Assembly (NCBI RefSeq): GCF_945605565.1 | Contig: NZ_OX216966.1 | Coordinates: 5,758,001-5,822,000 of the forward strand | Direction: 5' to 3' | Source: Paenibacillus dendritiformis | GTDB taxonomy: Bacteria > Bacillota > Bacilli > Paenibacillales > Paenibacillaceae | DNA: 64,000 bases | Notes under the pieces: model-generated | Database searches by the model: none | The model's input: only the letters and a program-made list of their open reading frames with translations | Told to the model about the DNA's origin: nothing | In this document: positions 35,638 through 42,608 of the stretch, in pieces | Layout: every line of letters begins with the position of its first letter | Numbering within the stretch: position 1 is the first letter of the stretch | Position numbers and translations under genes: made by a program

Positions 35638-36084
35638 TTAGCGGCTTGCACGGATCACGCCGGTGAAATTAAATACGGCATCCGGCGCTTGCGAGCGCAG
35701 GCTGTCGACCAGGCGCTTGAACAGCACCGCATCGCGGACCACCGTCTCGGTAAAGGTCAGCGTCATGCTGTAGCTCTGCATTAATGCCCAGGTATGCTTT
35801 TGGCCTGCCGGCTGGTAATCGCTGTTCGTCACGTTGAGCTGGGCCTGCCAAGTGTTGACTTCGGCCAGGAAGGTGCCCTCGCCATCGTATAATTCACCAT
35901 TGTATCCTCTGGACACATTCCGGAAATCAAAGGCGCCGCGATCCAGCATCTGCTGAATGTCCGGCGGACTATTGACCCGGAAGCTCCATGAGCGGTTAAT
36001 AATCTCGCCTACCTGCACATTGGCGATGTCGATGCTTCCATCAGGAACGCAGTCGCGGAAAATATAACGTGCGTCTTGTGCCAT
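35638..36084 (-). CDS. Tail tube protein XkdM 2
   Basis: 148 residues, starting MAQDARYIFRDCVPDGSIDIANVQVGEIINRSW. A central NVSRGYNGELYDGEGTFLAEVNTWQAQLNVTNSDY and HTWALMQSYSMTLTFTETVVRDAVLFKRLVDSL identify it as a tube protein of the contractile-tail type. It follows the sheath gene by 18 bases with a GGAGG site. Confidence 0.87.
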   Translation of the reverse strand: MAQDARYIFRDCVPDGSIDIANVQVGEIINRSWSFRVNSPPDIQQMLDRGAFDFRNVSRGYNGELYDGEGTFLAEVNTWQAQLNVTNSDYQPAGQKHTWALMQSYSMTLTFTETVVRDAVLFKRLVDSLRSQAPDAVFNFTGVIRASR

Positions 36085-36102
36085 CGTTGTTCCTCCTTAC
36101 GG

Positions 36103-37521
36103 TTACGCAGATTGCGGCGAGAATTGGAAGCCGAAATCCAGGTATATTTTTTCGATGCTGTCCAGATCGACCAGCTCCGAGAAGCGGAACCAGGCCGAAT
36201 CGCCCTGCGGCGGATGATTAGGGTCCACGATCAGTTGGCCGCTTTCCAGTCCGCCCTCGCGGATCATCGTCTGGATAATGCCATTCGCAATCGTCACGAC
36301 AAAGGCGCGGCCATCCGCGTTGTTGTTCCATTTGCCCAGATAAGGATGCAGCGTGTACACGATCCGGTCGATCAGCTCATAGCGCGTGCGGGTGCGGCGA
36401 ATTTTTTTCCAGCCTTCGTCTTCGTCGGCCAGAAGCGTCACTTTCGTGTTGATGCCATAATCGATTTGCGCCATGCCGTCCGGGTTGAGGGAGAAGGTAA
36501 GCATCCCGGATTGAATCGCTTCTTTGTACTGCGCATTCGTCAGTTCCCCGACCAGATCGATGGAGCCGGTCATAGGAACATGCGTCAAGCTGGCATTGTA
36601 CGCGCTCGAAGCAATGACGCCGGCAACCCGGGCAGCCGCTCTTGCACCTTCCACGGGACCGTTGGCGGTCCGAAATCCGTTGCCGACATAAACGATGGCA
36701 AAATCATTGAATGCGATGGCGTTCGTCTTGCGCGTCGCAAACGGAACGCTGGACGGTTCGCCGACCACGCCGATGATTCGCCCGCCGCCTTCGGCCAGCA
36801 TTCGCTTCACGAAGGAATGGAGGGAGGCATGAACGGAAGCGTCCTCCGAATCGACAATGACGGTATCGAAAAATTTGCGTTCGAGACGTTCAAACGCATT
36901 CGCGTAGTCTGCGCCGGTAACGATTGGGTCTGCACCGCCCGTAAGCGGGGCATCCAGCAGCGCATCGAGCTCCCCGGATCCGTCCGCTATTTTTGCCGCC
37001 GTCAAGTAATGGCTCTGTTCATTGATGACCGCGACAAGATGCTCCGGCTCGCTTCCTTTGGCGAACAGCAGCCGTTCCAGCTGGCGTGTATTTTCATGCA
37101 GCACGAACTCCCGCATGGTCACATCTTCCAGCGAGTCGCGGATCGTGACCGTCATCTGCCGCGTGGTTGGATACTTGGTGAGCAGCCGGACCACTTTGGC
37201 CGCCGGGTCAGCGATATCGTTCAATTCAAGCGATGCCTGGGTTCCCCCCGTGCCGGCGCGAACGGCCAACACCGTGCTGGCACCGCCCGCAAAAATTTCC
37301 CGGATGCAATCCGGGCCCTGGCCGTCGCCAAGCTGCCCGGCCAATTCACCGGGCGCTTTTACCGTTACGACTTGCGTAAGCGGTCCCCAGTTGGATTGGA
37401 TCACGGCCGCAGCCACGCCGACGGTTCCTGTGACGACACGGGCGCCGCCGGCATTATGCCAGCGGACATATACGTCCGGCCGAATCTTCTGTTCACCTAA
37501 AATAAACGTTGCCCCTGACAT
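36103..37521 (-). CDS. Contractile tail sheath protein XkdK 2
   Basis: 472 residues. IRPDVYVRWHNAGGARVVTGTVGVAAAVIQSNWGPLTQVVTV and a C-terminal TRYELIDRIVYTLHPYLGKWNNNADGRAFVVTI ... LDSIEKIYLDFGFQF show the sheath fold. The middle domain (LTGGADPIVTGADYANAFERLERKFFDTVIVDSED) parallels LTGGDDGAATNEDHMNFLDALAVQDF of sheath 1. This proves that cluster 2 is also contractile. Confidence 0.92.
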   Translation of the reverse strand: MSGATFILGEQKIRPDVYVRWHNAGGARVVTGTVGVAAAVIQSNWGPLTQVVTVKAPGELAGQLGDGQGPDCIREIFAGGASTVLAVRAGTGGTQASLELNDIADPAAKVVRLLTKYPTTRQMTVTIRDSLEDVTMREFVLHENTRQLERLLFAKGSEPEHLVAVINEQSHYLTAAKIADGSGELDALLDAPLTGGADPIVTGADYANAFERLERKFFDTVIVDSEDASVHASLHSFVKRMLAEGGGRIIGVVGEPSSVPFATRKTNAIAFNDFAIVYVGNGFRTANGPVEGARAAARVAGVIASSAYNASLTHVPMTGSIDLVGELTNAQYKEAIQSGMLTFSLNPDGMAQIDYGINTKVTLLADEDEGWKKIRRTRTRYELIDRIVYTLHPYLGKWNNNADGRAFVVTIANGIIQTMIREGGLESGQLIVDPNHPPQGDSAWFRFSELVDLDSIEKIYLDFGFQFSPQSA

Positions 37522-37524
37522 GGG

Positions 37525-37725
37525 CTACACCTGCCTTTTCTGAAATTCTTGAACTGCCTTTTCCGCTTCCGCTCGGGTCAAGCTGTCTGTAGGGACCCGG
37601 CGCAAGGCTCCCGCCATCGCATCCGGCGAGACACCGAATTGAGCGGAGGCAGCCATAATTTCCGCCTTCGTATAAGAGGCTTCCGGCTGCCGCTTTCTAG
37701 GTTTGGACTCTTTGGCTTCCGCCAT
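37525..37725 (-). CDS. YqzN/YkzM-like small tail protein 2
   Basis: 66 residues from ATG 37725 after GGAGGTGCGTAAC. A basic start (MAEAKESKPRKRQPEA) is followed by the YTKAEIMAASAQFGVSPDAMAGALRR and LTRAEAEKAVQEFQKRQV helices seen in the cluster 1 relative. It sits directly before the sheath gene. Confidence 0.65.
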   Translation of the reverse strand: MAEAKESKPRKRQPEASYTKAEIMAASAQFGVSPDAMAGALRRVPTDSLTRAEAEKAVQEFQKRQV

Positions 37726-37726
37726 G

Positions 37727-38572
37727 TTACGCACCTCCGATATGAATATGGTCAAGCAGCGGCGATGACGCCGCCGTCTGCAGGATGCCGAACCGGACAT
37801 CCAGCGAGATCTGTCCAGCGCGGCAAGCGTCCTGGGTTCCGTCAGCCGATACGCTCTGGATCAGCATAGGGGATTGATCCAGCATGCGGACCTGCCCATC
37901 GAGCGCCAATTGCCGCACCGTCAGCTCCAGCCAGCGGCTGCGCGCTTCCGCATGCGGAACCAGCAGATGCCCGCGCAGCGTCGCGTCGATCCAGGCTCCC
38001 TGGCTCACCGTCTGGATGCTACGGATGGCGGCCACACGCCAGTATAAGGCGGGTGTATCCTCCGATGGATTCCAGGCCGCGGGGTCGGCCTCTATGGCCG
38101 GGAAGCGCTCGCGGGTCCATGCGAACATCGCCGCGACCGGGTCCGGCTCCAGCTGCGCATGGGACATCCATCCCAGGGAAAACACTTCAAACTGGACACT
38201 TCGGGTGACCGCCTTGAGCTTCTCATCCACCGTGTCCGAGCCTGCGCCCGTGTACCGGCAGAGGATGGATTTGCCGCTGATGGCGTCCGTCAATCGTTGA
38301 CGATCCAGCGCGGAGATGACGGCGGCGGCCAGGCTGTCTACATGCGGAAACTCCGTAGGCGCCGCATACGGCGTCACTTCGATCTTGCAGCTGGGGCCGG
38401 CCCAGTCGTTCTCTACCGTCTCGGAACCTATGGTGAGAATAAGGTAGGGCTTCGCTTCGTCCGCTTCCGCAGCGCCTGTGTCAAGAACCTTGCCGTTGAC
38501 AGCCGGAATCCGATCGATCAACCGCTGGCGGATGACACTGCGCATCGAGGCCCCCTCCAGATGCTTATCCAT
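37727..38572 (-). CDS. Tail terminator/completion-like protein 2
   Basis: 281 residues from ATG 38572, which overlaps the stop of the 47-residue gene. ATG 38545 with GGAGGGGG is equally possible. The first 150 residues (SVIRQRLIDRIPAVNGKVLDTG, KPYLILTIGSETVENDW, SLAAAVISALDRQRL, KAVTRSVQFEVFSLGW) look like a tail terminator or neck protein. The second half (AAIRSIQTVSQGAWIDATLRGHLLVPHAEAR) is of unknown type. It is unrelated to the cluster 1 terminator, and probably replaces it here. Confidence 0.6.
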   Translation of the reverse strand: MDKHLEGASMRSVIRQRLIDRIPAVNGKVLDTGAAEADEAKPYLILTIGSETVENDWAGPSCKIEVTPYAAPTEFPHVDSLAAAVISALDRQRLTDAISGKSILCRYTGAGSDTVDEKLKAVTRSVQFEVFSLGWMSHAQLEPDPVAAMFAWTRERFPAIEADPAAWNPSEDTPALYWRVAAIRSIQTVSQGAWIDATLRGHLLVPHAEARSRWLELTVRQLALDGQVRMLDQSPMLIQSVSADGTQDACRAGQISLDVRFGILQTAASSPLLDHIHIGGA

Positions 38573-38708
38573 CCCGAATCCGCCCCTCCTGCGCCATTGC
38601 TTCCACCTTGCTGCCCGGCTCCCGATCCCGCAGCAGCGTGAGCGCATACTGGACCCGGAAGCGCAGCGTATGATCCGGGTACTCATGGCTCATCTCGGCA
38701 CTGTACAC
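38565..38708 (-). CDS. Internally deleted tail-terminator copy
   Basis: 47 residues from GTG 38708 (AGGGGGGAG upstream): MYSAEMSHEYPDHTLRFRVQYALTLLRDREPGSKVEAMAQEGRIRDG. It equals the first four and last forty-odd residues of the 143-residue protein at 22125-22556. The missing 96 codons in that gene lie between two copies of GCCGAGAT, so deletion by recombination at an 8-bp repeat is likely. The frame is kept and the ribosome site is good, so it may be translated, but a functional product is doubtful. Confidence 0.6.
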   Translation of the reverse strand: MYSAEMSHEYPDHTLRFRVQYALTLLRDREPGSKVEAMAQEGRIRDG

Positions 38709-38763
38709 TTTTACTCCCCCCTGCAATCCGGCGTACGTTCCCGTGAAGCGGTCCAATAATAAA

Positions 38764-38794
38764 AGACCACCCGGCATCCTCATCCGAATGGTCT
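38764..38794 (-). terminator. Terminator in the leader of tail cluster 2
   Basis: AGACCATTCGG pairs with CCGGGTGGTCT over 11 positions, followed by TTTATTATT on the minus strand. It has the same position relative to promoter and first gene as the element at 22626-22656. The loops differ, the stems are conserved. Confidence 0.7.
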
Positions 38795-38857
38795 CTCTTA
38801 ACGGTCTGCCAATAGGCCGCATTAGACGGGTCCAATGGCACACCACTTCACACTACT

Positions 38858-38917
38858 ATCTTATCACCGGAGTCCGCCTTCCGCGTGCCAGCATCCGGCC
38901 AACGAGCGGACAAGCGG
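38858..38917 (-). promoter_or_regulatory. Late promoter 2 with conserved activator block
   Basis: The 35-bp block at 38917-38883 is identical to that at 22781-22747. It is followed after 16 bases by the extended -10 TGATAAGAT (38866-38858). The early transcribed region (GTGTGAAGTGGTGTGCCA) is also shared. It lies 56 bases downstream of the arpU stop, so it is the natural ArpU target. Confidence 0.6.
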
Positions 38918-38972
38918 CAGGCCAGCGGGGGAACAACCGGCACCCGGGCATCCCCTCCAGCCCACTGGAGTG

Positions 38973-39395
38973 CTACTCCGCATACACTTCCAGCCCAAGC
39001 AGGAAGGCCAGCTCCATTACCCCTCGTGCCTTGATGCGGCGGAAGGTGCGTTCGCTAACATTCATCTCATGGCAGAGCAAATAATCCGGCGTGCTGTTCT
39101 GCGGGCTGAGATAGCAGCGCTCGATCACGCCCCGCTCCGCCTCGCCCAGATGGGCAATCGCCTTGGTCACATTGTCATGGACGGTCTTCATATATTGCTC
39201 CCTCTCAACATTGTGGACCGCGGTCTCCTCGACTGGCTTCCCGACCTTGTGCGTCGCACCGTGGTAACGGGGAATATACGCCAGCGTCGTCCGCATTTCC
39301 CGGCGAACCGCTCCGGCTTTGCGGTACAGCTTCGCCACGGCCAACACCGATTCTACCCGCTTGCGCGTCTCTGCCCGATTAATGGTTGCCAACAT
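38973..39395 (-). CDS. ArpU-family late transcription activator
   Basis: 140 residues. EREQYMKTVHDNVTKAIAHLGEAERGVIERCYLSPQNSTPDYLLCHEMNVSERTFRRIKARGVMELAFLLGLEV is the ArpU pattern, with a sigma-region-4-like helix-turn-helix (NVSERTFRRIKARG). ArpU-type proteins switch on late packaging/lysis genes in Gram-positive phages. Here no such genes exist and the two tail operons are the obvious targets. The ATG follows GGGGAG. It lies divergent from xre and downstream of a leftward promoter with a repressor-type palindrome. Confidence 0.85.
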   Translation of the reverse strand: MLATINRAETRKRVESVLAVAKLYRKAGAVRREMRTTLAYIPRYHGATHKVGKPVEETAVHNVEREQYMKTVHDNVTKAIAHLGEAERGVIERCYLSPQNSTPDYLLCHEMNVSERTFRRIKARGVMELAFLLGLEVYAE

Positions 39396-39472
39396 CGTGA
39401 ACCACTCCCCAATACGTTATTTATAATATAAAATAAATATAAAAAAACTATAAAAGTTATTAAAAACAACAA

Positions 39473-39520
39473 TCAGAAAACAATGAGTTCATTACGCCTG
39501 CCTAAATAAGCCATTGTCAT
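39473..39520 (-). CDS. Possible leader peptide upstream of arpU
   Basis: A 15-residue frame, MTMAYLGRRNELIVF, opens after TTGGGGAGA. The second ATG (39514) has the better spacing of seven bases. It lies between the leftward promoter and arpU. It could be a leader peptide or the stump of a deleted early gene. No family recognised. Confidence 0.25.
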   Translation of the reverse strand: MTMAYLGRRNELIVF

Positions 39521-39549
39521 TCTCCCCAACCTCTGAACAGGGACTCTTT

Positions 39550-39597
39550 CGTTATTTACAATAACGATTTATACTAAAAGAAATTTATTTCTAGCAA
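39550..39597 (-). promoter_or_regulatory. Leftward promoter with palindromic Xre-type operator
   Basis: Minus strand: TTGCTA (39597-39592), 18-base spacer, TATAAA (39573-39568). The perfect palindrome CGTTATT-TAC-AATAACG (39550-39566) lies on the expected start point. A half copy, CGTTATTTATAATA, recurs at 39415-39428 before the arpU start. This is the expected layout for repression of the arpU transcript by the Xre protein. The interval 39429-39472 is very AT-rich and holds nothing else. Confidence 0.55.
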
Positions 39598-39612
39598 CGC
39601 ACACCAAACCTA

Positions 39613-39641
39613 TTGAGAACAAATGTTCGTAATGTTATACT
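39613..39641 (+). promoter_or_regulatory. xre-immA promoter with LexA (SOS) box
   Basis: TTGAGA (39613-39618), exactly 17 bases, TATACT (39636-39641). Positions 39616-39629, AGAACAAATGTTCG, match the Gram-positive LexA/DinR consensus CGAACRNRYGTTYG in 13 of 14 places. The box overlaps the -35, so LexA bound here would block this promoter until DNA damage. Confidence 0.65.
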
Positions 39642-39717
39642 GCAAGCATACCATACCGCCGAATTGAGCGTCAATGATGAATTGATGTTCATATATTAAA
39701 GGACGAGGGTGATAACG

Positions 39718-40149
39718 ATGACTGGCAAGAACAGAGAAGTGATGGGTTCACGAATCAAGCAGCTCCGCTTGAAGCACGGCCTCTCCCAGGATGACGTCGC
39801 GCATGCGCTCGATATGAAGCGGGCGAATGTCGCCAACTATGAAGCGGGACGCACGACGCCGCCAAGCGATATTATCGGCCGCCTGGCCGATATGCTGCAC
39901 ACCTCTGCCGACTATCTGCTGGGGCGGACGGACAACCCGCTCGCGCTGCATGCGGCGGGCACGATTCCGGAATGGGCCACCGCCAAGGACAAGCGTGACT
40001 TCCGCAAAATGCTGGAGGAGGATCCGGAGGTCATGTTCGACGGCGTCCCGATGGACGAAGACGACCGCGAACGGGTCATTCAAGTGCTGGAAGCCTTGTT
40101 CTGGGATGCGAAGAAGAGGAACAAACGGAAGCCAAAGCGAACGGAATGA
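39718..40149 (+). CDS. Xre-family repressor
   Basis: 143 residues from ATG 39718. The GTG nine bases earlier is possible but too close to AAAGGACGAGGG. A classic HTH_XRE domain occupies residues of about 9-63: SRIKQLRLKHGLSQDDVAHALDMKRANVANYEAGRTTPPSDIIGRLADMLHTSADYLLGR. The acidic linker and C-terminal region (LEEDPEVMFDGVPMDEDDRERVIQVLEALFWDAKKR) resemble ImmR-type repressors. It is followed by an ImmA-type protease gene, the usual repressor-antirepressor pair of ICEBs1 and phi105-like elements. Confidence 0.88.
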   Translation: MTGKNREVMGSRIKQLRLKHGLSQDDVAHALDMKRANVANYEAGRTTPPSDIIGRLADMLHTSADYLLGRTDNPLALHAAGTIPEWATAKDKRDFRKMLEEDPEVMFDGVPMDEDDRERVIQVLEALFWDAKKRNKRKPKRTE

Positions 40150-40182
40150 ACATTCGAACCTTGAAACCGCGGGGTGCATGGC

Positions 40183-40644
40183 ATGGATGTTGAGAACATC
40201 GTAAGCAAGCTGATTCGAAAATACAAAACGAACTGTCCTTTTCAACTGGCGCAGCGGCTGAATATTATCGTCAAGCAGGCGCGGCTCGGCAATTCGACGC
40301 GCGGCTTCTATTACCGCAAGCTGCGACGCCGCTATATCGTGATCAACACCGATCTGCCATTCGAGTGGCAGCGCTTCGTCTGCGCGCATGAGCTGGCGCA
40401 TGACCGGCTGCATACGGGAACCGGCCATTTCTTCATCGAGCGGAACACGCTGTTCTCCGTCGGCAAATTCGAGCGGCAGGCGAACGAGTTCGCGCTCCGG
40501 CTGCTTCTGGACAGCACCGAGGCGCTGCCCGGCGACACGAAGGAGATCTACTGCATGCGGCATGGCATTCCGCCTGATGTCGCCAAGTTCCTTCCTGACG
40601 GAGACGTGCATGATATTCAACGGGAGCGGGATGCAGTCCCATAG
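40183..40644 (+). CDS. ImmA/IrrE-type metallopeptidase
   Basis: 153 residues from ATG 40183 (GGGGTG upstream). The zinc motif HELAH (CAHELAHDRLHTG) is preceded by TRGFYYRKLRRRYIVINTDLPFEWQRFV and followed by the third-ligand region ERQANEFALRLLL. All of these are ImmA family features. In ICEBs1 ImmA cleaves the repressor ImmR after DNA damage. The gene lies 33 bases after xre in the same direction, so Xre is its likely substrate. Confidence 0.87.
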   Translation: MDVENIVSKLIRKYKTNCPFQLAQRLNIIVKQARLGNSTRGFYYRKLRRRYIVINTDLPFEWQRFVCAHELAHDRLHTGTGHFFIERNTLFSVGKFERQANEFALRLLLDSTEALPGDTKEIYCMRHGIPPDVAKFLPDGDVHDIQRERDAVP

Positions 40645-40796
40645 GCAAAAAAATCAGAAACCGGTACGAATGCCGTGGCCTTTTATAGGTGAATCCCATA
40701 AGATGTGGCATCTGATGATTAGGTCTGTGCCGGGTGCGCGGAGCCCGCATTCTCCGCCCCCATGCCGCAACTATATGAGAGAGGTGATTCCCTTAC

Positions 40797-41762
40797 ATGA
40801 AGGCGCTGGTTACCGGTGTCTCCGGGTTTGTCGGAAGCCATATGGCGGAATATTTGCTGGATCGGGGCGTCGAGGTAGTCGGAACGATTCGCAACCGGAG
40901 CCGGATGGAGCATATCCGCCATATCGAATCGAAGATTCATCTGGCGGAGTGCGAGCTGCGCGATCCGTTCTCCGTCGAGACGCTGCTGACGCAGGAGAAG
41001 CCGGATTTGATTTTCCATCTGGCGGCGCAGAGCTTCGTCCCGACCTCCTGGAATTCTCCCGTCGATACGATTACGAACAATGTGGCGGGACAGCTCAATA
41101 TTTTCGAGGCGGTCCGCCGTCACGATCTGGACTGCAAGATCCAGCTCGCCTGCTCGAGCGAAGAATACGGCCATGTCGAGCCTCACGAGACGCCGATTAC
41201 CGAAGACAACCCGCTTCGGCCGCTGAGTCCGTACGCTGTGAGCAAGGCAGCACAAGATTATCTAGGTTACCAATACTTCAAAAGCTACGGTCTGCATGTG
41301 CTCCGCACGCGTACCTTCAATCATACGGGCCCTCGCCGGGGCGAGCAGTTCGTGACGTCCAACTTCGCCAAGCAGATTGCCGAGATTGAGAAGGGAATTC
41401 GGCCGCCGGTCGTCCATGTCGGCAACCTGAATGCGAAGCGGGACTTTACGGATGTGCGGGATGTCGTGCGGGCCTATTGGCTTGCTCTGGAAAAAGGCGA
41501 GCCCGGCGAATGCTACAACATCGCCTCCGGCTCCTGCGTCACGATTCGCGAAATGCTGAACATGCTGCTCTCCTTCAGCAACGTCAACATCGACATCGTG
41601 CCGGATCCAAGCCGGATGCGCCCATCGGATGTCGAGATTTTGCTGGGCGACAACTCCAAATTCTCCCGGCAGACGGGCTGGAAGCCGGAGATCCCGCTGG
41701 AACGGACGCTGGAGGATCTGCTGAACTACTGGCGCGAACGTGCAGGCAAGCAAGCATTGTAA
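40797..41762 (+). CDS. NAD(P)-dependent GDP-sugar epimerase/dehydratase (RMD/GMD-like)
   Basis: 321 residues, extended SDR fold. VTGVSGFVGSHMAEYLL is the nucleotide-binding start, and the catalytic SPYAVSKAAQDYLG carries Tyr-x-x-x-Lys. RTFNHTGPRRGEQFVTSNFAKQIAEIE with VGNLNAKRDFTDVRDVVRAY is the pattern of GDP-4-keto-6-deoxymannose reductase and GDP-mannose 4,6-dehydratase. Length and PDPSRMRPSDVEILLGD favour the reductase. It probably serves cell-surface sugar synthesis. It stands alone after AGAGAGGTG; no partner dehydratase is in view. Confidence 0.8.
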   Translation: MKALVTGVSGFVGSHMAEYLLDRGVEVVGTIRNRSRMEHIRHIESKIHLAECELRDPFSVETLLTQEKPDLIFHLAAQSFVPTSWNSPVDTITNNVAGQLNIFEAVRRHDLDCKIQLACSSEEYGHVEPHETPITEDNPLRPLSPYAVSKAAQDYLGYQYFKSYGLHVLRTRTFNHTGPRRGEQFVTSNFAKQIAEIEKGIRPPVVHVGNLNAKRDFTDVRDVVRAYWLALEKGEPGECYNIASGSCVTIREMLNMLLSFSNVNIDIVPDPSRMRPSDVEILLGDNSKFSRQTGWKPEIPLERTLEDLLNYWRERAGKQAL

Positions 41763-41834
41763 GAAACAGAGGAACCGGAAGCTAATGAAAAAGAGCCGTG
41801 GGTTTCTTTGATACAGTACAAAAATAAAAATTAA

Positions 41835-41935
41835 TTAAGCGGCCTAGGTTCTGAATTCCATCGGACTGAGGCCGTTTAGTTTTGCTTGTAATCGTTCGAG
41901 ACAATATCGACTCGTTCTTGCCAAGTTGTAGTCCG
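41835..41935 (-). pseudogene. IS3-type transposase C-terminal scrap
   Basis: Minus strand frame: ...RYCLERLQAKLNGLSPMEFRT, stop TAG, AA, stop. The LQAKLNGLSP-x-E(F/Y)RT-x-AA end is typical of IS3/IS150-family integrases, with Gln mutated to a stop. Only about 30 codons remain. No terminal repeats were found. Confidence 0.5.
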
Positions 41936-42002
41936 ATCCTTAGGCATAGCTTTCGCTCATGTTGAAGCTGGTACAGGAAAGATTAAGACATAGTAATTAT
42001 CA

Positions 42003-42145
42003 ATGACCGCAGATACGTATATTCACGTAACTAAAAAAATGAGTCAACATGTAATAAAAAGTTTCGACTCGTTCGACCCAAGTAAAAAAGAACCGGTACA
42101 ACGGGTTCACCCCAATTTCACCCCAATGGTTAAATTCAGCACAAT
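42003..42145 (+). pseudogene. Tyrosine integrase C-terminal remnant
   Basis: The frame ADTYIHVTKKMSQHVIKSFDSFDPSKKEPVQRVHPNFTPMVK resembles the very end of phage/ICE tyrosine recombinases, where T-x-DTYxHV carries the catalytic tyrosine region. Everything upstream is missing. It points toward the 3' end of tRNA-Gly 95 bases on, the normal position of an integrase next to its attachment site. Confidence 0.5.
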
Positions 42146-42239
42146 AAGATACATCCTATGTAACGTTTTCCTGAAAACCAAAAAAGGCCCCGGTCAGAGC
42201 GACCAAGGCAAAAGTAGTAAAAGGTTATGAAGAAAAAAT

Positions 42240-42313
42240 TGGAGCGGGTGATGGGAATCGAACCCACGCTGCTGGCTTGGGAAGCCAGCGTTCTACCATT
42301 GAACTACACCCGC
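42240..42313 (-). tRNA. tRNA-Gly (anticodon CCC)
   Basis: A cloverleaf on the minus strand. Acceptor GCGGGTG pairs with CACCCGC, the anticodon arm CTGGC-TTCCCAA-GCCAG gives CCC, the T-loop is GGTTCGATTCC and CCA is encoded (42242-42240). An AATTTTTTC stretch follows and may end the transcript. Confidence 0.93.
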
Positions 42314-42377
42314 GAGAGGCCAAAAAACACACCCAGATCCCACAAAAACTGACCGAGTGTGTCCAATCAACAACAGA

Positions 42378-42454
42378 TGGTCGGGACGACACGATTTGAA
42401 CATGCGACCCCCTGGTCCCAAACCAGGTGCTCTACCAAGCTGAGCTACGTCCCG
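42378..42454 (-). tRNA. tRNA-Pro (anticodon TGG)
   Basis: Acceptor CGGGACG pairs with CGTCCCG. The anticodon arm CCTGG-TTTGGGA-CCAGG gives TGG, the T-loop is TGTTCAAATC and CCA is encoded (42380-42378). It lies upstream of tRNA-Gly in the same direction, 64 bases apart, probably cotranscribed. Confidence 0.93.
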
Positions 42455-42568
42455 AAACAAAGTAACTTTTGACAAGAATTAATATATCATATCGTTGAGT
42501 ATCATGCAAGCCAATTTACGAAAAAACAAACCGGTAAAATCAGCCATACGGTCACGCCCACGAGAAAA

Positions 42569-42608
42569 AACGGCCTCCATCGCTCCTTCACGAGTCGACG
42601 AGGCCGTT
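42569..42608 (-). terminator. Terminator overlapping the response-regulator 3' end
   Basis: AACGGCCTC, which encodes the last residues of the regulator, pairs with GAGGCCGTT, followed by TTTTTTC on the minus strand. The stop codon lies in the loop. Confidence 0.65.

Noticed and set aside
8657..40644. Two complete prophages
   Set aside because: No terminase, portal, capsid or head-tail joining genes and no complete integrase occur; the space between regulators and tail genes is under 300 bases.
42146..42230. Extension of the integrase remnant to a 75-residue gene
   Set aside because: After HPNFTPMVK the frame loses any family pattern; it is counted as a decayed end.
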